This document shows, piece by piece, positions 23,981 to 32,174 of a stretch of 47,475 nt of DNA; positions within the stretch are counted from its first letter, which is position 1; every line of letters starts with the position of its first letter. Location of the stretch: positions 1-47,475 of the forward strand of contig WQZP01000019.1 in NCBI GenBank assembly GCA_009780675.1, written 5' to 3'. A program made the translations under genes and the position numbers. The stretch is from Spirochaetaceae bacterium (GTDB taxonomy: Bacteria; Spirochaetota; Spirochaetia; CADAEX01). The notes under the pieces were generated by a model. The model ran no database searches and had not been told where the DNA came from. It saw nothing but the letters and a program-made list of their open reading frames with translations.

Positions 23981-24652
23981 ATGGATAGTAGTTTTGAAAA
24001 AGCAGTAAAATTCTATACAGAAAGAAAGTATGAACTGGCTCTCAAAGAACTACTCAAGTCGGATAACAGCCTTAAAGACAATCCAGACCTTTCTTACTAC
24101 CTGGGCCTTTGTTACACAAAGCTTAAACAGTTTGATGAAGCAGTAATTTTTCTTGAGCAGGCAATAACCACAAACACTAATGTGCTTTATATTTATCAAT
24201 GCAGAATGATCCTGGTCTATATTTACGCAGTAACAGAACAATTTAAGCTGGCAGAACATGAGCTAAAAAGGCTTATTGAAGATGGCTATGATTCTGTACA
24301 AGTGTATTGCGCATGCGGATATATCCAATATCAGCAAAAAAATATTGAAAAAGCAATGGAGTTTTTTGAGAAAGCACTGACTATTGATGGAGAACACCCC
24401 ACGACACTTAATTCTGTAGGTTATATTCTTGCAGATGAGGATATTGATCCGGAAACAGCAGTGCAATATTGTGCTAAAGCTGTTGAAAAAATGCCTGATT
24501 ATTACCCTTTTCTTGATTCTCTTGGGTGGGCTCTCCATAAAACTGGAGAAAGTGATAAAGCGCTTGAATATCTTAGAAGCGCTTTTGATTTATCAAAAGG
24601 GAATCGAATTGTTGCAAAGCATCTAAAAGAGGCTATGGATTCAAGAAAATGA
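23981..24652 (+). CDS. TPR-repeat protein
   Basis: A 223-residue, all-helical protein without signal peptide. Tetratricopeptide repeats recur about every 34 residues: YTERKYELALKEL, DLSYYLGLCYTKLKQFDEAV, VQVYCACGYIQYQQKNIEKA, YPFLDSLGWALHKTGESDKA. TPR arrays bind partner peptides, so the protein is presumably an adaptor; its partner is unknown. It follows surE by 6 bases, and a 60-residue ORF follows with a strong ribosome site. Confidence 0.8.
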   Translation: MDSSFEKAVKFYTERKYELALKELLKSDNSLKDNPDLSYYLGLCYTKLKQFDEAVIFLEQAITTNTNVLYIYQCRMILVYIYAVTEQFKLAEHELKRLIEDGYDSVQVYCACGYIQYQQKNIEKAMEFFEKALTIDGEHPTTLNSVGYILADEDIDPETAVQYCAKAVEKMPDYYPFLDSLGWALHKTGESDKALEYLRSAFDLSKGNRIVAKHLKEAMDSRK

Positions 24653-24690
24653 TATTTTCAGCCGATAATTATCTCGTAAGGAGGAGAATT

Positions 24691-24873
24691 ATGGTTGAAA
24701 ATATAAAAGATGCTTCTCTTACTGATTACTCGCCTCCCAAGGTGCAAAAACCACCAGTTCCGGATTCTGTTATAGATCATAAGGACTTAAAAGGGATACT
24801 TTTTCTTGGAGTAAAAGGCGACATCAATGTAGAAGTAAGTCGAGATGACAGTAAATTAGATTTTTTAGTATAA
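24691..24873 (+). CDS. Small protein of unknown function (60 residues)
   Basis: The ATG at 24691 follows AAGGAGGAGAATT, an almost ideal ribosome site, which is the main support that this short frame is real. The product is Pro-rich in the middle (YSPPKVQKPPVPDSVIDH) and ends with short hydrophobic strands (GILFLGVKGDINVEV). No signal peptide or membrane helix. It begins 38 bases after the TPR gene and probably belongs to the same transcript. I do not recognise a family. Confidence 0.6.
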   Translation: MVENIKDASLTDYSPPKVQKPPVPDSVIDHKDLKGILFLGVKGDINVEVSRDDSKLDFLV

Positions 24874-24895
24874 TTTGTAGTTTTACTATAGAGTT

Positions 24896-24964
24896 ATTGA
24901 CCAACGAGCAGGAGTTGCAGGTGAGCTTGCGAAGCGTCACGCATAAGCAAGCGAGGCAGGTCAA
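24896..24964. repeat. Hairpin element (possible dispersed repeat)
   Basis: TTGACC (24897-24902) pairs with GGTCAA (24959-24964) at the ends, and GCTTGC (24925-24930) with GCAAGC (24947-24952) inside. Its reverse complement resembles the segment at about 32204-32252 (20 of the first 23 bases match, the three differences being transitions). Confidence 0.5.
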
Positions 24965-24986
24965 AATAATTAGTATGCTACTTATA

Positions 24987-25099
24987 TTCTGGGTAGTGAA
25001 ACGTATCCAGAAGGTTTATCCACAGATTTGCGCTGGTTCTTCTGCTTTGTTCTGGATAGTGAAACGTATCCAGAAGGTTTATCCACAGATTTGCGCTGG
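24987..25099. repeat. 63-nt-period tandem duplication upstream of a secreted-protein gene
   Basis: Bases 24987-25036 and 25050-25099 are the same 50 bases with one difference (position 24993, G against A), separated by 13 bases. The period of 63 is a multiple of three and both copies are open in the frame of the downstream gene, though its likely start lies beyond them. Confidence 0.92.
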
Positions 25100-25159
25100 A
25101 CAAAAAAACTTTCATATTGCATAATATTTTTTGTGTATAAAACCGGAAACACAAAACGC

Positions 25160-27187
25160 TTGAAACTATTTAAGTATTTATTAATAATCTTTTTACTTTC
25201 CTCTACCAGTTTATTTTCTCAAGACTTTATGGATATCTCAAGAGGCGCTGATGAATTCCGCTGGGGGGTAAGGTCTTTTTTTGCAAGTTCTTATAACAGA
25301 GCAATATTTTCATTTGAAAGAGCGCTTTCATATAACCCGGCAGATGTGCGTGCCAAAGAGTGGTTGGGAAGGGCGTACTATATGTCCGGGCTTGAAGATA
25401 CTGCTCTTTCGGTATGGAATTCACTTATCAGGTCAGGCCACAGATCAACAAACCTTGACAATAAAATTGAAATTATTACTGCGCGCCGTAGAATCTTTGA
25501 TACAAGAAGGACTGACAGAACACTTATTGTGGAACACGAAATAAGGGGCGATTTGGGAAGGGAGAACTTTCTTTTCAGAAGACCGGGCGCTGTTTTGCCT
25601 CTGGATTCCGGTAATTTTATTGTATCAAGTTTTACTACCAATGAGCTTGTTCTTTTTAATGCAAACAGCAGGGTGTTAAACAGATTCAGAGGAGGTTTGG
25701 GGGTTATAAATAACCCTTTTGATGTAATCAAATCTTCTGATGGATTTTTGTTTGTATCTGAGTATGGTGGGAATCAGATAGCCAGACTAAATCTTAATGG
25801 CAGTATAGAAAGAAAATTCGGGGGAAGGGGAAGGGGGCCTGGTCAGCTTCTTGGTCCTCAGTATATTGCGGATAACGGCGCGGGTTATATATATGTTTCT
25901 GACTGGGGTAACAGAAGAATAAGTAAATTTGATTATGAAGGCAATTTTATCTTGGATTTCGGGAGAAGAGTTGGGCGGTATGAAGGATTAAGAGGGCCTA
26001 CCGGAGTTGCTGTTTTAAATAATATTGTTTATGTTGCAGATGTTTTGAGAAAATGTATTGATCTCTTTGATCAAAGCGGCAACTTTATAAGGACTATTGG
26101 GAGAGATATTTTACACGGTCCGGAAGGGATCACTGTTTACAATGAAAACTCTCTTTTAATAGCAGATACAGACAGGGTAGTTATTTTTAATATTGATTTT
26201 GAATCTGTAGAAGTTCTGTTTGCTTCCAACGCACCGGGACCGGGAAGGATTGCTTTTGCAAGATTTAATGCCAATAACGACCTTATGATCTCTGATTTTA
26301 ATAATAACAATGTTATGTTTTTGTCTGAAATGGAGTCCATCTATGGAGGACTTTTTGTGCGTATAGACAGCATACAGGCAGAAAATTTCCCAAATGTAAG
26401 AATGCTTGTAAATGTTGAAAAACGGAATGGTAGACCTATTGTTGGCCTTGAAGCTGCAAACTTCAGGATCACAGAAGCTGGCAGGGCTGTTGAGAATCTT
26501 ACCTTGCTGTTTGCAGGCAATATGGCAAGAAGAGCAGATGTTTCAATAGTTTTTGAAGAATCTCTTTTTATGACCGAGAGAAGAGAGACGCTCCGGAGAA
26601 CTGTAGCCGAACTTTATACTTCATTCTCCAGGGAAGACAGCATAAGAGTAATTTCTGCAGGAGAAAATCCATCGTTAGTTGCAACAGCGGAAACATCGAG
26701 AGAAGATGTTATGAGAACAATATTGCAAACCAACTCCACTTCCCCTAATTTTTCTGCTGGAACAGGGATAAGGCTTGGGGCTTCGGAAATCGTGGGAAGT
26801 ATGAATAAAAAAGCTGTGATTTTTTTATACTCTGGAAACCCAATTGCTCTTGATTTTGATCAGCACAGGCTTGTAGATGTTATGCAGTTTTTAAGAAACA
26901 ATAATATAAGATTTTATTATATATATTTTGAGCGGGGAAGAACCAGGGAAGAGCTTGACTTTCTTGTAAGAGAAACAGGTGGCGCCAGTTTTTTTATTCA
27001 TGGCCCTGGCGGAATCAGCCACATTGCCCAAAAAGTTAAAGAAAGCAAAAGTGGTTATTACTTTTTAGAATATAGATCAAGAAGTTTTGATGAATTCGGA
27101 CGCAGGTTTATTCCTGTGAGAGTTGAAACAGTTTATAACAGAAAAAGTGGAAGAGATGAACTCGGATATTTTTCAGAAAACAGATAA
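25160..27187 (+). CDS. Secreted TPR / NHL-propeller / VWA-like protein
   Basis: About 675 residues from the TTG at 25160, with a signal peptide (KYLLIIFLLSSTSLFSQ). Residues about 30-110 look like a TPR pair (FASSYNRAIFSFERAL; AKEWLGRAYYMSGLEDTAL). Residues about 130-390 hold NHL-type propeller blades such as GPQYIADNGAGYIYVSDWGN. Residues about 400-650 resemble a von Willebrand A-like fold (ADVSIVFEESLFMTERRETL; KKAVIFLYSG), though the DxSxS metal motif is replaced by VFEES. It probably acts in protein-protein contacts in the periplasm or at the surface. The start is uncertain: GTG 25133 and TTG 25091 or 25028 are in frame, and the upstream part runs through a tandem duplication. Confidence 0.7.
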   Translation: MKLFKYLLIIFLLSSTSLFSQDFMDISRGADEFRWGVRSFFASSYNRAIFSFERALSYNPADVRAKEWLGRAYYMSGLEDTALSVWNSLIRSGHRSTNLDNKIEIITARRRIFDTRRTDRTLIVEHEIRGDLGRENFLFRRPGAVLPLDSGNFIVSSFTTNELVLFNANSRVLNRFRGGLGVINNPFDVIKSSDGFLFVSEYGGNQIARLNLNGSIERKFGGRGRGPGQLLGPQYIADNGAGYIYVSDWGNRRISKFDYEGNFILDFGRRVGRYEGLRGPTGVAVLNNIVYVADVLRKCIDLFDQSGNFIRTIGRDILHGPEGITVYNENSLLIADTDRVVIFNIDFESVEVLFASNAPGPGRIAFARFNANNDLMISDFNNNNVMFLSEMESIYGGLFVRIDSIQAENFPNVRMLVNVEKRNGRPIVGLEAANFRITEAGRAVENLTLLFAGNMARRADVSIVFEESLFMTERRETLRRTVAELYTSFSREDSIRVISAGENPSLVATAETSREDVMRTILQTNSTSPNFSAGTGIRLGASEIVGSMNKKAVIFLYSGNPIALDFDQHRLVDVMQFLRNNNIRFYYIYFERGRTREELDFLVRETGGASFFIHGPGGISHIAQKVKESKSGYYFLEYRSRSFDEFGRRFIPVRVETVYNRKSGRDELGYFSENR

Positions 27188-27198
27188 ACCTTAAATAT

Positions 27199-27486
27199 AT
27201 GAAGTGGTGGGAAAACCTTTGTAATAAATGCGGTTTTTGTTGCCTCAAAAAAGAGTATGTCAATGGAGCTTGGATAATTAATTCCAATAACCCATGCGAA
27301 TATCTTGATGTTAAATCAAATCTCTGTTTTGTTTATGAAGAAAGATTTAAAATATGCCCTGAATGTAAAAAAATGACTATTTTTGAAGCATTGTTTGAAG
27401 ATTTTCTTCCTATTACTTGCGGGTATGTTAAATTTTTTAGAAAAATAGGTTTTATAAAATTATTGAAAGTGAAAAAAAATGAATAA
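27199..27486 (+). CDS. YkgJ-type cysteine-cluster protein
   Basis: A 95-residue cytoplasmic protein with the UPF0153/YkgJ pattern: NKCGFCCLKK near the N-terminus (CxxCxxCC when the first Cys, at about residue 8, is included), then NPCEYLD, LCFVYEERFKICPEC and ITCGY. The clustered cysteines are thought to bind zinc or an Fe-S cluster; the function of the family is not established. It overlaps the next gene by 8 bases and starts 11 bases after the propeller gene. Confidence 0.82.
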   Translation: MKWWENLCNKCGFCCLKKEYVNGAWIINSNNPCEYLDVKSNLCFVYEERFKICPECKKMTIFEALFEDFLPITCGYVKFFRKIGFIKLLKVKKNE

Positions 27487-28441
27487 ACTTATAATTTTTG
27501 ATATGGATGGTGTTTTAATAGATGTTTCTTCTTCATATATGGATTGTATAAGAAAAACCGCATCGATATTTTTACATCCATGTATTAATTCAAACCTGCT
27601 AGGGCAACCTCTTTTTGACTTGGCAGATCTTGCTTTTCTTAAAGGAACCGGCGCTCTTAATAATGACTGGGATTTTACTCATAAATTACTAACTTTAATG
27701 TTTTCAAAAATAAGTGGAAACAGGGAAAGCGTAAACAGGGAAGAATGGGATGTGAAGGAGCTTGCTTCTTTTATTAGATCAGAGAGTAAACCTGTTGAAA
27801 ATCTTTTTAAAGCAGCCGGAACAAAAAAGTTTAAAGAAATAGATTTTTTCTATAAAGGAGATGTTGGTTCTGGTAACGTTATTAAGCAGATTTTTCAGGA
27901 AGTATATCTTGGGAAAGAGCTTTTTTCGGAAATGTACGGATTCCAGCCCCAATATTATTTTGAACAAGGGCTTATCCTGAAAGAAAAACTTTTTATAGAC
28001 AGAGATATGCTTTCTTCCCTGTCTGTTTCGCATAGGCTCTCAATTGCAACAGGCCGTCCTGCGATGGAAGCTATGTATGGTATTAAAAAAAATAATATAA
28101 ATTTTTTTGAAAAAGTATTAACCCATGATGACTGCGTAAAAGAACAAAAAGAGGTTGAAAAAAGCAGCGGGGAAAAAATATATTTTGGAAAGCCGCACCC
28201 TTTTATGTTGGATACTATTGCTGCATATTATGAAGCCAGGGGAGAGCTTAAAGAAAAAATATATTATATAGGGGATTTACCGGATGATATGATTGCTGCA
28301 AAAAGATCAAAGTATATATTTTGCGCAATAGGAGTTATATATTCTTCTCCAGATAAGAAAAATTCAATATTAAGGCTTAAAGAAGCAGGAGCAGATTATA
28401 TCGTAGATACGCCGCAGGAATTAATGGAACTTTTAAAGTAG
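27479..28441 (+). CDS. HAD-superfamily hydrolase
   Basis: A 320-residue protein starting MNKLIIFDMDGVLIDVSSSY, the HAD motif I with nucleophile D8 and D10. Motif II is in LSIATGRPAME at about 183-193. The conserved Lys is in YFGKPHPFML at about 237-246, and the acidic motif IV is YYIGDLPDDMIAAKRSK at about 262-278. The long insert between motifs I and II (about 50-150) is larger than in typical phosphoglycolate phosphatases. DVSSSY after motif I is seen in a subgroup often annotated near histidine-pathway phosphatases, but the substrate is not predictable here. It overlaps the Cys-cluster gene and converges with the DHH gene. Confidence 0.85.
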   Translation: MNKLIIFDMDGVLIDVSSSYMDCIRKTASIFLHPCINSNLLGQPLFDLADLAFLKGTGALNNDWDFTHKLLTLMFSKISGNRESVNREEWDVKELASFIRSESKPVENLFKAAGTKKFKEIDFFYKGDVGSGNVIKQIFQEVYLGKELFSEMYGFQPQYYFEQGLILKEKLFIDRDMLSSLSVSHRLSIATGRPAMEAMYGIKKNNINFFEKVLTHDDCVKEQKEVEKSSGEKIYFGKPHPFMLDTIAAYYEARGELKEKIYYIGDLPDDMIAAKRSKYIFCAIGVIYSSPDKKNSILRLKEAGADYIVDTPQELMELLK

Positions 28442-28446
28442 TTATC

Positions 28447-30114
28447 TTATAGAGGTTTTAATACTCTATTCAAAGTATCTTCTATTTTAGAAATTATTTC
28501 TTCCATTATTTTTGTTAAATCAGAAACATTGCTTTGTTTAACTCTAAAACCTACAGCTCCTGGATGTCCTCCGCCACTTTCAATATTAATTTCTTTTATA
28601 ATATCCCGCAAATCAACTTTGGAAAAAGTGTGGCTTCTTCTCATGCGGAATTGGATCAAATCAGATTCTTCCGGATTATCATAATATACAATAATGCTTA
28701 AGTAACCACTCTCTTCTGCAAGGTTGTCAGCCAGGTGGCGTGCTGTACTTGCAACTAACTCTTTTTTAAAATTCTTGTGAAAATAATCTGCCTCATTTTT
28801 ATCAATGACTATATAAGCAATATGGGCAGATATTTTTTTTCTTTCAATAAAGTAGTTGTAACAAATTTTTTCTTCTTCTGATAATTTTTCAAGTTCATTA
28901 AAAATATCTTCTATAGATGAAAAATTGGAGGAATTAGTATATGTCTTTTCCAGAAGCATTTTATTATAATGGTCGCTGAAAAATTTATAAAATTGACTTT
29001 GTCGCGCAGATTTAAGGTATTTGCCCATTTTGGAATCACTTATCAAGCCTGTAAGTATTGCAACAACAAAGTTGCGTGAAAACAAATCAGGTATATTATA
29101 TTGTTTTTTATCACTAAGCTTAAAAGTTAAGTATGCTATAAGTTCACATGTTGAAGATGCCTCATCCACAAAGCAATAATTATTATCTCCTATGTATCCG
29201 CTGTCAGCTCCCAAATGGTGGTCGACTTCAATTTTAGTTATACTTTTATTGGCAATCATTTCTGCGGTTTTCTTCCCCCCTTCAAGCATTGAAGGCTTGG
29301 GTGTATCAAGTGCAATAACAACATCAAAATTGTTTCCAATATCGTGTTCGGACTCAATAACTGAAACATCGTTATACTTACATATCTGAATTAAGTATGA
29401 AGATTTATGCTGATATTCTTTGTATAAAACAATCGTTACTTTTTTTTGAAATTTTTTTATGATAAGGCTAAAGGCAACCATTGAGGCAATACAGTCTGCA
29501 TCGGGGTCTTTATGCCCAAGTATAAGAAAATTATTTTTTTCAGGGATAATATTGATTATATTGTTTATAACTTTATTTCTTTCTGCAATTGTTGGTATTT
29601 TGCTTTTTCCTGTATCAAAAGAATAACAAATGTTTCTGGATATGGTTATATTGCCTTTAGGCTTTTCCAGAGATTTAAGAAAGGCGTTTTCTGCCTCTTT
29701 TACTAAATCTTCAACAGAATTGGCATTTGCAGGATAGGAGGCAATACCAATGTGTAAGGTAATTTTTTCTCCGCCTATATTAAATTTTTTCGAAGCAGAT
29801 ATTTTTTCAGTTATAATACGGCATAAGCGCAAAGCCTCGCTAGCTTGTGCAGCTACAAGTATACTTGCAAAACAATTTTCACCATAATTACCAATAACAT
29901 TATCTTTTTTAATAAAAGCAAATTTAAATTCTAAAATTACATTTTTTAATATATTTTCCAGATTTTCTTTTTTATGAATTTTGCTCAATTCATCGGATTT
30001 ATCAACTTTAAATATTACAAGAGAAATAGGAAGCCTGTGATCGCTTGAATATGCAAATTTGTCAGAAAGAGAATCAGTCAGAAGTTTTTTGCTGCAAAGA
30101 GATGTATTATTTAT
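28447..30114 (-). CDS. GdpP-like DHH/DHHA1 phosphodiesterase with degenerate GGDEF domain
   Basis: Read from ATA 30114 the protein is 555 residues. Residues about 10-150 resemble a GGDEF domain (LTDSLSDKFAYSS ... LPISLVIFKVDKSDE ... GNYGENCFASIL), with GENCF in place of GGEEF, so cyclase activity is not expected. The DHH domain follows with GHKDPDADCIASM, ALDTPKPS and VDHHLGAD; the DHHA1 domain ends with GGGHPGAVGF near 514. Degenerate GGDEF plus DHH-DHHA1 is the cytosolic layout of GdpP, which hydrolyses c-di-AMP, but the PAS domain and membrane helices of GdpP are absent. The first canonical in-frame start (TTG 29988) would cut the GGDEF fold. ATA 30114 has AAAGGAG 6 bases upstream. It follows pyk in the same frame after pyk's stop. 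Confidence 0.78.
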   Translation of the reverse strand: MNNTSLCSKKLLTDSLSDKFAYSSDHRLPISLVIFKVDKSDELSKIHKKENLENILKNVILEFKFAFIKKDNVIGNYGENCFASILVAAQASEALRLCRIITEKISASKKFNIGGEKITLHIGIASYPANANSVEDLVKEAENAFLKSLEKPKGNITISRNICYSFDTGKSKIPTIAERNKVINNIINIIPEKNNFLILGHKDPDADCIASMVAFSLIIKKFQKKVTIVLYKEYQHKSSYLIQICKYNDVSVIESEHDIGNNFDVVIALDTPKPSMLEGGKKTAEMIANKSITKIEVDHHLGADSGYIGDNNYCFVDEASSTCELIAYLTFKLSDKKQYNIPDLFSRNFVVAILTGLISDSKMGKYLKSARQSQFYKFFSDHYNKMLLEKTYTNSSNFSSIEDIFNELEKLSEEEKICYNYFIERKKISAHIAYIVIDKNEADYFHKNFKKELVASTARHLADNLAEESGYLSIIVYYDNPEESDLIQFRMRRSHTFSKVDLRDIIKEINIESGGGHPGAVGFRVKQSNVSDLTKIMEEIISKIEDTLNRVLKPL

Positions 30115-30120
30115 GTTTGA

Positions 30121-30127
30121 CTCCTTT
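30121..30127 (-). promoter_or_regulatory. Shine-Dalgarno that points to an ATA start
   Basis: Minus-strand AAAGGAG ends 6 bases before ATA 30114. No ATG, GTG or TTG occurs in frame between pyk's stop and TTG 29988, 42 codons into the open frame. This is the evidence for choosing the ATA start for the GdpP-like gene. Confidence 0.6.
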
Positions 30128-30171
30128 CCGACTCTGCCATTGGTCTTATAATTAAAGGCTTGGTTTTCTAA

Positions 30172-31974
30172 TTATAATGACCCCTCGTATATTAACTTCT
30201 CTGTTCCGTCAAGTGTGACTGTAATATTTTCCCCAAATTGGCTCATGGCATTAGGAACATAGGAAAGCACTACAATATCATGATTGACTTTTTGCATATA
30301 CTCTTGTGACACCTCTGATGCCCCTTCAAGTATTATTCCGTCAATTATTGGTAATATTGGAGTAAAAGAAGAATCAAAATTATGTGTAACAAGTATTTTT
30401 GATTCTTTTTTAACCATAAGAGCAGCTGCAGCTTCCTGAAAATTATTTACTTTAACAATCCTTCCTGTGCAATGTTTACCAAATCCTTCTCCGCCTTTTC
30501 CTAAAACATTTCCTATAACATGAACTCTTATATTGTTTGTTGCCAATGGGGAACGTATAGGTATCCCTGAAACAACAATAACTTTATCAAGAGAAGCTGC
30601 GAACCCTTTTTGGATCGCTTGTGTAATAGCGCTTTGTATCATTGCTTCTGAATCTTCTTGCTGCTCTATGGCAACAGGAATAATCCCCCAATACAAAAGA
30701 AGCCGTCGTCTTACTACTTCGCTTGGAGATGCAGCAATAATTGGGCGTCTCGGGCGGTAACGGCTAATCAGCTTTGCAGTGTTTCCGCTTAAAGTTGGTG
30801 CAATAATACAGGCAGCTTCTATTTTATCGGCAACCCACGAAGCAGCATTTGAAATTGTATGGGTAAGGTCAATACCAGCGCCTTTTTCCCTGCGTCGTTC
30901 ATAAAGATGTTTTAAATATTCATCCGAAGATTCTACAGCTCTTGCAATACTCTCCATAACTGTTACTGCAGCTTCCGGATATGATCCACTTGAAGTTTCT
31001 CCTGAAAGCATTATACAGTCTGTGCCATCAAAAATAGCATTTGCAACATCTCCTGCTTCTGCTCTGGTAGGGGTTGGGTTTCTTATCATGGAGTCGAGCA
31101 TTTGTGTAGCTGTTATGACTGGTTTTCCCGCTGCATTGCAAAGTCTTATTATCCTCTTCTGCTCCAAAGGTACCCGTTCTGCAGGAATTTGGACTCCAAG
31201 GTCGCCTCTTGCTACCATTATTCCTGCTGCAACTCTTATGATCTCTTCGATATTATTAAGACCTTCTTCATCTTCTATTTTTGCTATAACAGGCATATTA
31301 GAGCCTATTTCCGAAAGATATTTTTGTATTGTTATAACATCCGAAGCTTTTCTTACAAAAGAAGCTGCAATATAATCCAAATCTTGTTGATGCCCAAAAA
31401 GAAGATCTACTTTGTCTTTTTCCGTAAGAGCAGGAAGTTTTGTTTTTACACCAATTACATTAACATTTTTTTTACTGCCAATTTCTGCGTTATTGACAAC
31501 TTTACACTTGATTACTCTTCCCTCGACAGAAAGGACCATTAGAGCTAAAAGACCGTCTGCTATAAGAATTTTTACATTAGGGATAATATCATCTGCAAGC
31601 TGGTCATAATTTACAGTAACTCTGGTTTTTTCTGTAAAAGCGCCATCATCTCCATATAGCTTTATTGCGTCTGATTCCGCAACTACATCTACCAAATCAT
31701 CTTTCGCAAAAGCAATTTTTGCATCATTGCGGATAAGCCCTGTTCGTATTTCCGGACCTTTTGTGTCAAGGATCAATGCGATCGGTACCCCTTCCTCTTT
31801 TGAGATTTTTTTTACCCTTGCAATATTTCCTGCGTGGAATTCATGAGTATCATGTGAAAGATTAAATCTGGCGAGATTCATCCCCTTCTTTATAAGCGAG
31901 CGAACAAGTTCGTCCGTCCCTACTGCTGGGCCTATAGAACAGATAATACGTGTGTTTCTAATGGATGGATGCAT
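30172..31974 (-). CDS. pyk: Pyruvate kinase with C-terminal PEP-mobile-type extension
   Basis: A 600-residue enzyme for the ATP-forming last step of glycolysis. It begins MHPSIRNTRIICSIGPAVG. Markers are ARFNLSHD, LDTKGPEIRTG, VIAKIEDEEGLNNIEEI, MVARGDLGVQIP, ITATQMLDSMI and IMLSGETSSG. The extra 110 or so residues at the C-terminus (HCTGRIVKVNNF ... ILEGASEVSQEYM) match the extension of Bacillus-type pyruvate kinases, related to the phosphohistidine-type domain of PEP-utilising enzymes. The ATG at 31974 is chosen over a longer frame because AAAGGA lies upstream and the family starts there. The DHH phosphodiesterase follows on the same strand. Confidence 0.96.
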   Translation of the reverse strand: MHPSIRNTRIICSIGPAVGTDELVRSLIKKGMNLARFNLSHDTHEFHAGNIARVKKISKEEGVPIALILDTKGPEIRTGLIRNDAKIAFAKDDLVDVVAESDAIKLYGDDGAFTEKTRVTVNYDQLADDIIPNVKILIADGLLALMVLSVEGRVIKCKVVNNAEIGSKKNVNVIGVKTKLPALTEKDKVDLLFGHQQDLDYIAASFVRKASDVITIQKYLSEIGSNMPVIAKIEDEEGLNNIEEIIRVAAGIMVARGDLGVQIPAERVPLEQKRIIRLCNAAGKPVITATQMLDSMIRNPTPTRAEAGDVANAIFDGTDCIMLSGETSSGSYPEAAVTVMESIARAVESSDEYLKHLYERRREKGAGIDLTHTISNAASWVADKIEAACIIAPTLSGNTAKLISRYRPRRPIIAASPSEVVRRRLLLYWGIIPVAIEQQEDSEAMIQSAITQAIQKGFAASLDKVIVVSGIPIRSPLATNNIRVHVIGNVLGKGGEGFGKHCTGRIVKVNNFQEAAAALMVKKESKILVTHNFDSSFTPILPIIDGIILEGASEVSQEYMQKVNHDIVVLSYVPNAMSQFGENITVTLDGTEKLIYEGSL

Positions 31975-32174
31975 GGTAATTTTTCCTTTATAAAATAGCT
32001 TGAAATAAAAAACTAAATATTTTCTACGATAATTATAAATGCAGATAGGTGAATTTTTCAATAATTTAATTATTTAAAAGCATCAAAAAATTATTATCGG
32101 ATCAATAAAAATAGTCGATTTATTCTATTAAAAAATTATGTAAAATATGCCGTTAAATTAATGAGGAAATCAAA

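Noticed and set aside
24897-25124. A 75-residue ORF across the hairpin and the 63-nt duplication
   Set aside because: It consists of repeat-derived sequence (VKRIQKVYPQICAG twice), begins with TTG and has no ribosome site. The same DNA is also open in the frame of the downstream gene.
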